In this document: positions 8,256 to 17,575 of the stretch, piece after piece | Layout: the number at the start of each line of letters is the position of its first letter | How positions within the stretch are numbered: position 1 is the first letter of the stretch | Origin: JBCBWG01 sp036804185 | GTDB lineage: Bacteria > Pseudomonadota > Alphaproteobacteria > Rhizobiales > Hyphomicrobiaceae | Direction of reading: 5' to 3' | Length of the DNA stretch: 52,568 nucleotides | Assembly: GCA_050330095.1 (NCBI GenBank) | Contig: JBHJOC010000084.1 | Span: 1-52,568 of the forward strand | Made by a program: the position numbers and the translations under genes | Notes under the pieces: generated by a model | Databases searched by the model: none | Seen by the model: the letters and a program-made list of their open reading frames with translations, nothing else | Told to the model about the DNA's origin: nothing

Positions 8256-8625
8256 GCGCTGAAAGTCCCCCTCCGGCGCAACAGCCGCGCAGTAGTTAAC
8301 GCGCCATTGCTAACCTTTGCAGCCCCCCTCGCCGACCCTGTCGCGAGCCGACGAATCTCGCCCGACAGACATCGTGGCGAGCAACAAGATTGCCAGTGAT
8401 TTGTGACGATTCCGTAGCCATACAAGAGGCATGACGCAAGCGTGCAAAGCCCTTATCGTCGCGCACTAGACGGCGGCGGCGTGTGGGCGTCACCGCTGCT
8501 CACCCCAGCGCAAACACGGGGCTTATGGCACCTAAAGCGGCGCCGATCTTGCCGTTACCCGGTAGGAATACCGTTCGCGCTACGGCGAACAGAGCCAAGG
8601 TTCCGAAGGCTGTTCTCAATCAACT
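8256..8625. other. Intergenic region downstream of accA
   Basis: About 370 bases without a supported gene. It holds a short perfect hairpin GTTCGC-gctacg-GCGAAC at 8573-8590, just past the accA stop, that could help end the accA transcript, though there is no U-run. The promoter of the lipoprotein gene must lie near 8260-8400, but no clear -35/-10 pair was identified. Confidence 0.4.
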
Positions 8626-9597
8626 TTACGCGAGGTTGCGGCCGATCGTCATGAAGCGCGCGCGCCGCTGTGCGACGAGTTCATCAGGTGCCAAAGCTGC
8701 AAGCCCGTCCAGCGCAGCAGCAATCGCACCAGCAGCTGCGACCATCGTGGCTGGCCGGTCTCGATGCGCTCCGCCCAGAGGCTCGGCAATGATCTGATCG
8801 ATCACCTTGAGCTTCAACAGGTCCTGAGCCGTGATCTTCATATTGGTCGCGGCGTCAACAGCCCGCGCACTGTCGCGCCATAGGATCGAGGCCGCAGCCT
8901 CGGGAGAGGCGACCGTGTAGATGGCATGCTCGAGCATCAAGACACGGTTTGCGCTCGCAATCGCAACCGCGCCACCCGACCCACCTTCGCCGACGATCAC
9001 CGTGATCATGGGCACGCGCAGCGAGAGGCACCGATCCGTCGAGCGCGCGATCGCTTCAGCCTGGCCGCGCTCCTCGGCACCGACCCCCGGGTAGGCACCT
9101 GCCGTATCCACAAACGAAATCAATGGCATCGAAAACCGCTCAGCCATCTCCATCAAGCGAACGGCTTTCCGGTAGCCTTCGGGTCTTGCCATCCCGAAAT
9201 TATGCCGCAGTCGCGATTCCGTATCGGCGCCCTTCTCGTTGCCGAGGACCATCACACGCCGGCCACGAAACAGGCCGGGTCCACCGATGATTGCGGCATC
9301 TTCCGCGTAATAGCGGTCACCGGCCAGCGCCGTGAAATCCTCGATGAGCTCGGAAATGAAGTCGACCGTATGAGGGCGCTCCGGATGACGCGCGACCTGG
9401 GTCTTCTGCCAGGGTGTCAGCTTTGCATAGGTCGCAGCCAGCGCCTCCTCGGCACGCTGGCGCAAACGTTCGAGCTCATCCTGAATCGACACCGGAGTCT
9501 CAGCACTGCCGATCTCGGACAGGTCCGCGATCTTGGCTTCAAGTTCGGCGATCGGCTTCTCGAAGTCGAGATAGGTCTTGATCGGCTGGCGTGACAC
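8626..9597 (-). CDS. accA: Acetyl-CoA carboxylase carboxyltransferase subunit alpha
   Basis: A 323-residue AccA, which with AccD transfers the carboxyl from biotin to acetyl-CoA to make malonyl-CoA for fatty acid synthesis. It opens with the family's usual TYLDFEKPIAELEAKI. It carries the crotonase-fold core with PEGYRKAVRLMEMAERF, SFVDTAGAYPG and GEGGSGGA. The frame is open to 9693, but the GTG at 9597 is preceded by GAGGA at a spacing of five and yields the standard N-terminus and length, so I prefer it. It sits between xerD (upstream, same strand, about 210 bases away) and the lipoprotein gene. Confidence 0.95.
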   Translation of the reverse strand: MSRQPIKTYLDFEKPIAELEAKIADLSEIGSAETPVSIQDELERLRQRAEEALAATYAKLTPWQKTQVARHPERPHTVDFISELIEDFTALAGDRYYAEDAAIIGGPGLFRGRRVMVLGNEKGADTESRLRHNFGMARPEGYRKAVRLMEMAERFSMPLISFVDTAGAYPGVGAEERGQAEAIARSTDRCLSLRVPMITVIVGEGGSGGAVAIASANRVLMLEHAIYTVASPEAAASILWRDSARAVDAATNMKITAQDLLKLKVIDQIIAEPLGGAHRDRPATMVAAAGAIAAALDGLAALAPDELVAQRRARFMTIGRNLA

Positions 9598-9806
9598 TGG
9601 TGTCCTCGCATCCTGGGAGACACTCCCGTAGACCGGCCCCGCCCATTCGAGCCGAGCCGGCCATGGGTCAGGCAAGGGAGCGGGCGCCACCATCGTCGTC
9701 GGGCCCCGCCTGTCAAGGTTGAGATCGCAAGGTCGTTTATGGGAGCAGAACTTCAGGCGCAGCGATCGGGCCTCTAAAGCCGCATGAAACCAGCCCTGCG
9801 CTCAGG

Positions 9807-10814
9807 TCATTCCGGTGCCTGCACTTTCGTCAGTGCAAGTGGATGATGGGTCTCCACAAGCAGCTTCAATCGCTCCTGAAGCACGTGGGTATAGATTTCC
9901 GTGGTCGAGATGTCAGCGTGTCCGAGCAATTGCTGGACCGACCTCAGGTCCGCGCCGCGATCAAGCAGATGACTCGCAAATGCGTGGCGCAGAACGTGGG
10001 GGCTGACGCGATCGGGAGCCAAACCGGCTGCAGTCGCGAGTTCCTTGAGCTCGCGCGCGAAGGCCTGCCGTGTCAGGTAGCCGGTCGTACTCCTCGCCGG
10101 GAAGACCCACTTCTGCCGGTCAAGTCTTCGGTCCCCGATGCCCTCTCCATCGCTGCCTCGATCGGAGTAATCGAGATAGGCCTCGAGGGCCCGACGTGCG
10201 GCGCCATTCAGCGGTACGATGCGTTCCCGACCGCCCTTCCCTTTGATCAAGAGCATGCGCCCACCCTCACGCAGGACGGCTCGGCGCAACGACACGAGTT
10301 CACTGACCCGCATGCCCGTTGCATAGAGCAACTCAACCAAACTCGCCGTCCGCAAGGCTGCAAGACGCTCACGTCCCTCCGCTTCGACGGCGAGGCGATG
10401 TGCCGTCTCGATCAGGCGATCGACCTCGGCGACCGATAAGACTTTCGGTAGCCGGCGACCGCTCGACGGTGCTGCAACGCCTTCCGTCGGATCAAGCGCA
10501 ATATGGCCCTCGGCCACCAGAAACCTGAAGAGCTGTCGGAGTGCCGACAGGAAGCGCGCACGCGATGCGTTGGCAAGACCTTCGGCCTCGAGATCGCGCA
10601 GCAGGGCCTTGATCGTTTCGCGTGTCACAGCGCTTGGGGCCAAGCGTTGGCTGGCAAACGCGCGGGCTGCACTGGTGAGGTCGCGCCGATAGGCTTCGAT
10701 GGTGTTTGGGGCAGCACCGCGCTCTGCGGCAGCTGCCTCCAGACACCGCTGGATCAGCGCCTGATAGTCCGCCATCAAGGAATGAAGGGCTGGCTGCGAT
10801 GGGACATGGGTCAT
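9807..10814 (-). CDS. xerD: Tyrosine recombinase XerD
   Basis: A 335-residue site-specific recombinase that with XerC resolves chromosome dimers at dif near the septum. It has an N-terminal SAM-like core-binding domain (about 15-105) and a catalytic domain (about 120-320). The catalytic set is visible: Arg169 in GMRVSEL, the KGKGGRER beta-hairpin lysine, His273 and Arg276 in HVLRHAFASHLL, His299 in LGHADI and the nucleophile Tyr308 in TEIYTHV. The ATG overlaps the stop of the upstream 710-residue gene (ATGA), so the two are translationally coupled. Assignment to XerD rather than XerC rests on the GKGGRERIVPL and HVLQERLK features plus synteny near aroK. Confidence 0.93.
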   Translation of the reverse strand: MTHVPSQPALHSLMADYQALIQRCLEAAAAERGAAPNTIEAYRRDLTSAARAFASQRLAPSAVTRETIKALLRDLEAEGLANASRARFLSALRQLFRFLVAEGHIALDPTEGVAAPSSGRRLPKVLSVAEVDRLIETAHRLAVEAEGRERLAALRTASLVELLYATGMRVSELVSLRRAVLREGGRMLLIKGKGGRERIVPLNGAARRALEAYLDYSDRGSDGEGIGDRRLDRQKWVFPARSTTGYLTRQAFARELKELATAAGLAPDRVSPHVLRHAFASHLLDRGADLRSVQQLLGHADISTTEIYTHVLQERLKLLVETHHPLALTKVQAPE

Positions 10815-12943
10815 TGCCCGATCCTCGGCCAGATCGGGTAAAGCGCTTCGAAAGCCAGCCCGCGCGCTTGCGCCTCTCCGCCAGCCTTTCGGAATGCGCG
10901 AATCGTGTCGGTCAGCGCGAGCAGGTTTGCGCCGCTCGGCCCATCTGGGCCGAGGCTCGCCATTGCAAGCAAAGCGAGCGGCCCGAAGTCACGCGCCTCA
11001 GCGGCATCGGCCAACAGCCGAAGCATGCCCGTCTTCGGCAGGAACCCCGTTGTCGGCTGCGGGCGTTGGTTGGCACGATCCCAGAGCGGAATCGGGATCT
11101 GGACGCCCAAGGCATCGAGGACAGACACCAGCCGCTGCAGGTCATCGGCCGGAACCCGCCCCCGCCCGGCAAGGTCGTCGATGGGAGCGATATCCCGCGC
11201 GAGTACTGCTGTCGGAACGGCCAGGTCCGACAGGTCGATGAGCAGCCGCCAGTGGTCGAGGCGCGCACCGCGGTCATCGGCGAAGTCGCGGGTCGCATCG
11301 AGCCAGGCACGCGCGCTGGCCGGATTTTGCCCAGCAACCAGAACTTCGATCGCGGTCTCGGCAAACCAGCCGATCTCGGCGACCCGAGGCAGCTCAGCGA
11401 CGGCACGGGCGAGCGCCCCTGCTGCGGGAACGGCGAGGCCATCCTTCGCCGCCAGATCCAGAAACGCGCGAATGCTGCGGGCCCGCTGCAACAATGCACG
11501 GTTCTCGGTTAGTGTACGCCAAAGATCAGCACGCACGAGCGCTGGCGTTCTCGGGTCGCCCGCGCGCATGGCTTGCGCCGTGTCGTAGGCCTCGGCAAGA
11601 TCGGTCGCGGTTATGATGTTGGCCCGCGCCGCAGCCTCGGCAGCCGGGATCCGAATGGATGGTTCGTATCTCGGATCGGTTGCAAGCAAAGCGAGCGCCG
11701 CCGGTCGTGCGGTTGCGGCAGCGGCCGGTTCGACGCTGTGGCCAAGCGCTTCGATCAACACGAGATCGAGATCATCGAGCCCCCGCAGGCTCGATGCGCC
11801 GACTGGCGCTGCCCCGCCGCCGTCACCAAACCGTTCGAGCAGGGCAAGCGTCGAGGCGCGCTGTGAGCCAGCCTCACGTGCGAGGCTGGCTGCGATCGGT
11901 GCGCCGCTGATGGAGCCACCACGCACGGCGCAAACCCCGCCGAGAACGAGGGATTCGGCCTGAAGCCCGGGCGGCAACCGCCCTTGTTCGCCAAGCAGAT
12001 CGCGAAGGGTTTTGCACACCTCGGTCCAGGCCGCGCGGTCGGTGACGAAATAGCGGCTGACCGCAATGAGCTGATCGGGCTCAAGGGCGGATGGATCGAG
12101 CGTTCGCGACGGACGACTGCCTGGGACGGCGATCAGTTGAGCAAACCCAGACTGATGGAGCGCTGCGAGCCGCCAAACCTGCTTTGCAACGCCGACATCA
12201 GGGCTCATTCGGTCGGCAGCGAGAACCGCGGCCCAAAGGCTGCGCAACGTCGGGGACGCCGGCGTCGGTGGCACCTCGGACAGCAGGGACTGGAACGAAG
12301 CGTCGTCGATCGTGGTCCAGAATGGCGCCAGAGTGGCTCGCTCGTGAGTGGCTCGAACGGGCTGCGGACCTGACGGGCTCGCTACCGAGCGATCACCGGA
12401 ATGATCGAATGGCACAGCCAGCCGACCATCGGAACCCAGCGGCCCGGCATCGCCATCCGGCGGCCCTGCTTCGGCACCAGCGCGCTGCGGACCGCTGCCT
12501 CCGGGGAGGCGTGCGCTGGCATCGTCCTGCGGTTCGACGATGACAGGGGCAAGTTCGCGACGTACGACACCGGATGCGGCCAAAGGCGTATCGTCGCCCG
12601 CATATCCGGGAATGCCAGCGCGCTCGCTCGGCCCCTCGGTTGTCCGGCCGTCCGCGGACAAACCATTGCCGCGGGCGCGCGGCGCCCAGCCATCAGCCGG
12701 GGGCGCTGTGGCGGGGCTCGAGTCTCGAGCCTCAGGGCCGCCGCGTGACCGGGCCGGCGTCTCCCGTCGTGCAGGACCGGGCTCCGACGCTCGATCAGCA
12801 AAGGGGTTCCAACGATCGTCTGCACGCGCGGCTGAAACGTCGCGATCGACGGCGACGCTGCCGAGCAAAGCGCCGACAAAGATCGCGGCGGCGTTGCGCG
12901 CCAAGGCCCCACCTGATGCTCTTTTGGGCACCGGCGTTCTCAC
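10811..12943 (-). CDS. Exported protein of unknown function, coupled to xerD
   Basis: A 710-residue protein I do not recognise. A hydrophobic stretch at about 17-33 followed by AARADD suggests a signal peptide or single N-terminal anchor. Residues 40-225 are proline-, arginine- and glycine-rich and probably disordered. From about 230 to the end it is Ala/Leu-rich and looks like an all-helical repeat solenoid. It starts with GTG whose bases overlap the TGA of the 48-residue gene (GTGA), and its own stop overlaps the xerD ATG (ATGA), so the three genes form one tightly coupled transcript. Whether it has anything to do with chromosome dimer resolution or the division site is unknown. Confidence 0.8.
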   Translation of the reverse strand: MRTPVPKRASGGALARNAAAIFVGALLGSVAVDRDVSAARADDRWNPFADRASEPGPARRETPARSRGGPEARDSSPATAPPADGWAPRARGNGLSADGRTTEGPSERAGIPGYAGDDTPLAASGVVRRELAPVIVEPQDDASARLPGGSGPQRAGAEAGPPDGDAGPLGSDGRLAVPFDHSGDRSVASPSGPQPVRATHERATLAPFWTTIDDASFQSLLSEVPPTPASPTLRSLWAAVLAADRMSPDVGVAKQVWRLAALHQSGFAQLIAVPGSRPSRTLDPSALEPDQLIAVSRYFVTDRAAWTEVCKTLRDLLGEQGRLPPGLQAESLVLGGVCAVRGGSISGAPIAASLAREAGSQRASTLALLERFGDGGGAAPVGASSLRGLDDLDLVLIEALGHSVEPAAAATARPAALALLATDPRYEPSIRIPAAEAAARANIITATDLAEAYDTAQAMRAGDPRTPALVRADLWRTLTENRALLQRARSIRAFLDLAAKDGLAVPAAGALARAVAELPRVAEIGWFAETAIEVLVAGQNPASARAWLDATRDFADDRGARLDHWRLLIDLSDLAVPTAVLARDIAPIDDLAGRGRVPADDLQRLVSVLDALGVQIPIPLWDRANQRPQPTTGFLPKTGMLRLLADAAEARDFGPLALLAMASLGPDGPSGANLLALTDTIRAFRKAGGEAQARGLAFEALYPIWPRIGQ

Positions 12944-13086
12944 TCTCGTTTGATCTGAATGCTCGGAACGGATTTGCGCACTTCTTTTTGCTCAGGCTCG
13001 AAGTGGACCGCCATGACATAGAGGCCGATGTATCCAAGCGCTGCGAGGATCGCGGCAACAAGTGTAAACCTGACGAACACTGGCAT
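12940..13086 (-). CDS. 48-residue single-pass membrane protein
   Basis: A short gene coding for 48 residues beginning MPVFVRFTLVAAILAALGY. One transmembrane segment (about 3-26) is followed by a charged tail with EPEQKEVRKS. An AGGAGG ribosome-binding site lies seven bases upstream of the ATG. Its stop overlaps the GTG start of the 710-residue gene in a GTGA arrangement. Good ribosome-binding site, overlap and membrane helix together make it a real gene despite its size. Function is unknown. Confidence 0.78.
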   Translation of the reverse strand: MPVFVRFTLVAAILAALGYIGLYVMAVHFEPEQKEVRKSVPSIQIKRE

Positions 13087-13213
13087 GATGGCCGCCTCCT
13101 GCGCGTTCCGTCCGGCTCATTCAACGTGCCCGGACGCGTCAGCGAAATGACTGCCCCGCAACTGTGGGCTCACTGTGACTTGAGCACGCGCCATTGAAGC
13201 CCGTTGCGCAGCG

Positions 13214-13289
13214 CTCGTACCGCACTTTCCGAAGTTCGCTTGTTAGTCTTGCCAGGCGCCGAAACGAACTTTGAAAAGCGCGTCCTCAG
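13214..13289. repeat. Foldback element, C module alone
   Basis: Imperfect palindrome starting CTCGTACCGC and ending GCGCGTCCTCAG. Arms TTTCCGAAGTTCGCTTG and CGAAACGAACTTTGAAAAGC flank a loop with CAGGCGCC. It is close in sequence to the C module at 44551-44628 (opposite orientation). It lies in the gap between the divergent xerD operon and aroK. Confidence 0.8.
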
Positions 13290-13697
13290 CCCTCAGCTTC
13301 TCATGCATTTACCGATTCGCGTCATCTTGCGCGATCTCGACACGCCCACGCAGACACTTGCCCGGCACCGACCGCGGCCACCGCATCGGCGCGCTTCGCT
13401 ATGCAGGCGGCAATCGTTGGTGGGGGCATACGCCGGTCGGACACGCCATCGACCGCCCATTGACCAGGGCCCTCGGAGGATCAAGCTGCTAGAGACATTT
13501 GATCGACGTTGGATCGCATAATCTAAACACTTGGTCTGGTGCTGACTGGACAGCTGCGACTTTGGTGTGCGACTTCAACGCAGAAGCAGTGGCACGCGCG
13601 TCGCGCCCGGATTGCACCCACCAGCGTGCCAATCGCCGTGCCCAGCACCCGTGACCCGTCATGGCTGACCAATATTGACCTGCGAGCCACACGATCA
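13290..13697. other. Intergenic region upstream of aroK
   Basis: About 400 bases. The aroK frame is open back to 13539, but residues upstream of 13698 do not look like shikimate kinase. No other supported gene, tRNA or clear promoter was found. Confidence 0.35.
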
Positions 13698-14414
13698 ATG
13701 CCTCATGCCGAGGACACAACACCAGAAAGCTCGGGACGGCCAGTGACCGAAACCCGCCTCGTGCGGGAGCGTCTCGGCGATAGATCAATCGTGATGGTCG
13801 GGCTTATGGGCTGCGGTAAATCGGCAATCGGCAAACGGCTCGCCACCGTGCTCGGTCTGAAGTTCGTCGATGCCGATGCGGAAATCGAAGCCGCTGCTGG
13901 CATGACCATACCAGAGATCTTCGAGATGCACGGAGAGCCGCACTTCCGGGATCGCGAACAGAAAGTGGTGCAGCGGCTCCTGATGTCGCCACCACAGGTT
14001 CTTGCGACGGGCGGCGGAGCGTTCATGGCTCAAGCAACCCGGGACGCCATCCGCGCCCACGGGATCTCGATCTGGCTCAACGCTGACATCGAGGTGCTGA
14101 TGCGCCGCGTGCGTCGGCGGGAGGATCGGCCGCTGCTCAAGACCGAGGACCCGCGCGCCGTCATGCAACGCCTGATGGAACAGAGATACCCGATCTACGC
14201 CGAGGCCGATCTCACAGTTGCATCGGCAGATGTCAGTCATGAGCGGGTGGTCGCCGACGTGCTTGCGGCACTATCCAGGTTTCTCGATTGCGACGGCCCA
14301 GACCGGAAAGCGTCCCAGCCAGCCGAGCTACGTTGGGAGAGTGCGGAGGCGACCAGCGCGACGGTTGGGCTCGCACCCACAGGTGGTGGACCCGCACGGG
14401 GCGACACATCATGA
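13698..14414 (+). CDS. aroK: Shikimate kinase AroK
   Basis: A 238-residue kinase that phosphorylates shikimate at the 3-hydroxyl with ATP in chorismate synthesis. The Walker A loop is GLMGCGKSAIGKR. The substrate-binding DADAEIE and FRDREQKVVQRL segments, the GGGAF motif and the lid arginines in RREDRPLL follow in the usual order. Relative to typical enzymes there is an extra tail of about 45 residues after the last family helix, low in complexity. The start is uncertain: ATG at 13698, or GTG at 13743 with GGGA upstream. Its stop overlaps the aroB ATG (ATGA), giving coupled translation of consecutive aromatic-pathway genes. Confidence 0.93.
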   Translation: MPHAEDTTPESSGRPVTETRLVRERLGDRSIVMVGLMGCGKSAIGKRLATVLGLKFVDADAEIEAAAGMTIPEIFEMHGEPHFRDREQKVVQRLLMSPPQVLATGGGAFMAQATRDAIRAHGISIWLNADIEVLMRRVRRREDRPLLKTEDPRAVMQRLMEQRYPIYAEADLTVASADVSHERVVADVLAALSRFLDCDGPDRKASQPAELRWESAEATSATVGLAPTGGGPARGDTS

Positions 14415-15586
14415 CCAGCGACACGGCACCTGCGGATGCTTCAAGCGGCGAAGCCAGTTCACGTATCAATGCCAACTTGAGGCGCGTGCGCGTTGCTCTC
14501 GCCGACAGGGCCTACGAGGTATTGATCGGACCGGGGCTGATACGCAGTGCCATCAGCCGCGAAGCGATCGCCCGTCTGGCACCTGCGGCCCTGATCATTA
14601 CCGATGAGACCGTCGACGTTCACCACGGCGCTAGCGTTCGTAACTTGCTGGAGACCGCAGGTGTCAAGCTGCGCGGCACGGTTGCGGTGCCGGCAGGGGA
14701 GCGCAGCAAGTCGTTCGACGAACTGAAACGGGTTGCAGAAGCTGCACTGGCCTCCGGCCTCGAACGCCGCGATGTGATCATCGCGCTCGGCGGCGGCGTT
14801 GTCGGGGATCTGGCAGGCTTTGTCGCAGCAATCGTGCGGCGGGGCGTCGATTACGTGCAAATCCCAACGACGTTGCTTGCGCAGGTCGATTCGTCAGTTG
14901 GCGGCAAAACTGCTGTCAATGTCGCAGCAGGCAAGAACCTGATCGGCGCCTTTCACCAACCGCGGCTGGTTGTCGCCGATACCGATCTGCTCGCCACGCT
15001 CGGTGATCGGGATTTTGCAGCCGGCTATGCCGAGGTCGCCAAGTATGGCCTGCTGGGAGATGCGTCGTTCTTCGATTGGCTGGATGCGAACCGCCACTCG
15101 CTGCGCACCCGCCAGACGGCCGCCCTCGTTCATGCGGTCACACGCAGCGTGGAAATGAAGGCCGAGATCGTCGCCCGCGATGAAACGGAGACGGGCGACC
15201 GGGCGCTCCTCAACCTCGGCCACACCTTCGGCCATGCGCTCGAAGCCTGGGCTGGGTACTCCGGCCGGCTCCTGCATGGCGAAGCGGTTGCCATCGGCAT
15301 GTGCCTTGCTTTCGCGTTCTCGGAACATGTTGACGCCTGCCCCCCACAAACCGCAGCCCGCGTCGCAGCTCACCTCAAGGCGTTTGGCCTGCCGACGCGG
15401 ATTGGCGATATCGCGGGCGAGACTGCACCAGACGTTGCGACCTTGATGGCGCTTATGGCGCAAGATAAGAAGGTCACCGACGGCAAGATCACGCTTATTC
15501 TGGCCAGGGGTGTCGGTGCCGCCTACGTGACCCGCGCCCACGAGCGTGATGAGATCGCAGCCTTCCTTGCAACGCAGCTCGCGTGA
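14411..15586 (+). CDS. aroB: 3-Dehydroquinate synthase AroB
   Basis: A 391-residue NAD- and metal-dependent cyclase that converts DAHP to 3-dehydroquinate. Signature blocks are GGGVVGDLAGFVAA, PTTLLAQVDSSVGGKTAVN, GYAEVAKYGLL and LNLGHTFGHALEAWAGY, which include the metal-binding His residues. The ATG overlaps the aroK stop and is preferred to upstream in-frame codons. The N-terminal 30 residues before VALADRAYEV are an Ala/Ser-rich extension. Confidence 0.96.
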   Translation: MTSDTAPADASSGEASSRINANLRRVRVALADRAYEVLIGPGLIRSAISREAIARLAPAALIITDETVDVHHGASVRNLLETAGVKLRGTVAVPAGERSKSFDELKRVAEAALASGLERRDVIIALGGGVVGDLAGFVAAIVRRGVDYVQIPTTLLAQVDSSVGGKTAVNVAAGKNLIGAFHQPRLVVADTDLLATLGDRDFAAGYAEVAKYGLLGDASFFDWLDANRHSLRTRQTAALVHAVTRSVEMKAEIVARDETETGDRALLNLGHTFGHALEAWAGYSGRLLHGEAVAIGMCLAFAFSEHVDACPPQTAARVAAHLKAFGLPTRIGDIAGETAPDVATLMALMAQDKKVTDGKITLILARGVGAAYVTRAHERDEIAAFLATQLA

Positions 15587-15705
15587 AGCACCAACGGGCA
15601 TGATAGGCCATTTCAGGCTGCAGCCTCTGCAGCTCGGTCCAACCGGCGGCCAGCATCTGGCGCACTGTCGATCGCACCCGCCGCTGGGCGCCCATCAGGA
15701 CGTGG

Positions 15706-17031
15706 GTGCTCGATCATAATCAGGCACAGGACATGGACCTCTCACTCATTCTGACGCTTTCGTCAGTCATCGTATTACTCGGCGCATCGGCTTTTTTTTC
15801 TGGCTCCGAAACTGCGCTCACCGCCGTTTCACGAGCTCGAATCGTTGCCATGCAGCAAGAAGGTAACGCTCGGGCCACAACAGTCGCCAACCTGATCGCT
15901 AAACCCGAGCGGATCATCGGGACGGTCCTGCTCGGCAACAACCTCGTCAACATCCTCGCCTCGGCGCTCACGACCAGCCTCCTGATCGGGATCTTCGGCG
16001 AGGCTGGCGTTGCCTACGCGACGATCGTCCTGACGCTCGTGATCGTCGTATTCTGCGAGGTGCTGCCCAAAACGTACGCGATCGCATACCCGGAGCGCAT
16101 GTCGCTCTCCGTTGGGCCGATCATGCAGGTTCTGGTCGGTGTCCTGTCCCCGATCACGACAGCGATCAACGAGTTGGTGCGGCGCATCCTGACGCTCACG
16201 CCCTCAGACGCCGACGACAAGGCGAATATCCTTGCAGCCAAGGAGGAACTGCGCGGGACGATCGAATTGTCGAAGCGCGAGGGGTCGGTGGAGCGCAGCG
16301 ATGCGCATCGGCTCGGCGGCATTCTGGATCTCGAAGACCTCCAGGTCTTCGACATCATGGTGCACCGTACGCGCATGGTAACGCTCAACGCCTCGGACCC
16401 GCCCGAAAAGATCGTTGAGGATGTGCTCAAGGGCGCTCACACGCGGCTGCCCGTCTGGCTCGACGAGCCGGACAATATCGTTGGCGTTCTCCACACCAAG
16501 GACCTGCTGGCGGCTCTCGGCCGTGCCAACTGGAAGGCCGACCAAATCGACATCATGACGATTGCCTCCAAGCCCTGGTTCATCCCGGACACCACCCCGG
16601 TCAAGGAACAGCTCAACGCCTTCCTGCGCGAGAAAGCTCAACTTGCCCTGGTGGTCGATGAATACGGCGAGGTGGGCGGGTTGATCACGCTCGAGGATAT
16701 TCTCGAAGAGATCGTCGGCCAGATCACGGACGAGCATGATCCTGGCGACACGTCGATCCGCCCGCTCGGCGACGGTACGGTCAACGTCGACGGCGGCGTT
16801 GCGATCCGCGATCTCAACCGTGAGATGGACTGGGACCTTCCAGATGAAGAAGCAACGACGATTGCAGGGCTCGTCATCCATGAAGCCCAGATGATCCCCG
16901 AACCCGGCCAAAGCTTCACATTCTATGGCTACCGATTCGAGGTTCTGAGAAAGAGTCGCAACAAAATCACAGCCTTGCGGATTAAGCCCCTGCAGGATGC
17001 CCGAACCCGATCGTCGCCAGCGGCGAGCTGA
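15706..17031 (+). CDS. CNNM-CBS transporter-associated protein (HlyC/CorC family)
   Basis: A 441-residue membrane protein with an N-terminal CNNM domain (about 10-200; hydrophobic segments at about 12-32, 75-95, 98-118 and 135-160, with FFSGSETALTAVSRAR). A CBS pair at about 215-345 includes MVHRTRM and LALVVDEYGEVGGLITLEDILEE. A C-terminal CorC/HlyC domain (about 355-430) follows. Family members are linked to magnesium or cobalt efflux; the haemolysin label is historical. The start is GTG with AGGA about five bases upstream; an ATG nine codons in is possible. It follows aroB and precedes bolA on the other strand, the order I expect in Hyphomicrobiales. Confidence 0.9.
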   Translation: MLDHNQAQDMDLSLILTLSSVIVLLGASAFFSGSETALTAVSRARIVAMQQEGNARATTVANLIAKPERIIGTVLLGNNLVNILASALTTSLLIGIFGEAGVAYATIVLTLVIVVFCEVLPKTYAIAYPERMSLSVGPIMQVLVGVLSPITTAINELVRRILTLTPSDADDKANILAAKEELRGTIELSKREGSVERSDAHRLGGILDLEDLQVFDIMVHRTRMVTLNASDPPEKIVEDVLKGAHTRLPVWLDEPDNIVGVLHTKDLLAALGRANWKADQIDIMTIASKPWFIPDTTPVKEQLNAFLREKAQLALVVDEYGEVGGLITLEDILEEIVGQITDEHDPGDTSIRPLGDGTVNVDGGVAIRDLNREMDWDLPDEEATTIAGLVIHEAQMIPEPGQSFTFYGYRFEVLRKSRNKITALRIKPLQDARTRSSPAAS

Positions 17032-17058
17032 TGGAGCTGGCGTAGCGCGCGTGGCCCA

Positions 17059-17352
17059 TCAGTGGCGTTCTGGCTCGCCCGGAGCGTAGGCATGCACAGC
17101 GAGCGCGTGGACGCCACCGGGCTGGCGCAACTCGTCAGCCACCAGCTGATTGATTTTCCGGTGCCGCTCAAGCCTCCCGACACCATCGAAAGCGGGCGAG
17201 ACCACGATGATGCGGAAATGGCTTTCGCCCGTACCCGGGGAGCTGCGGTGGCCCGCGTGGAGTTCGCTCTCGTTAATCACTTCGAGGCGCACGGGAGCGA
17301 GCGCAGCCTCAAGCTTTGCTCTCAGTCTTTGTTGCATTGTCAGCGCGCTCAT
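17059..17352 (-). CDS. bolA: BolA family protein
   Basis: A 97-residue BolA-type protein with the KH-like fold. The core reads MQQRLRAKLEAALAPVRLEV, then the conserved NESELHAGH loop with the His used with monothiol glutaredoxins to bind a [2Fe-2S] cluster, then GESHFRIIVVSPAFDG and the helix RHRKINQLVADEL, ending GGVHALAVHAYAPGE. The ATG at 17352 is preceded by GGAGG at a long spacing; a second Met five codons in could also serve. It lies convergent to the CNNM gene and divergent from the J-domain gene. The role in iron-sulfur trafficking or stress is inferred from the family. Confidence 0.93.
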   Translation of the reverse strand: MSALTMQQRLRAKLEAALAPVRLEVINESELHAGHRSSPGTGESHFRIIVVSPAFDGVGRLERHRKINQLVADELRQPGGVHALAVHAYAPGEPERH

Positions 17353-17575
17353 CGTCACGATGGACCTCCGTAGATATTGGCTTCGACATTTTGACACGTC
17401 CGACTTGTCGGGCACCTCCGCGACAGCGCACGCTCTCACCACACCCGGGTCTCTGGTGGCAAGCTCATGAAGGGGCCTCGCCCGCAGCATTGCGGCAACG
17501 CACTGATGATTGCCGCTTCTGATGCCCGCGCCGCGCCTTGTCTCCGAACACCGCCATGAGCATACTCCGCCGGCT

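Noticed and set aside
17316..17522. Short plus-strand frame near bolA
   Set aside because: It overlaps the bolA start region and the gap upstream of the J-domain gene and lacks protein-like sequence.
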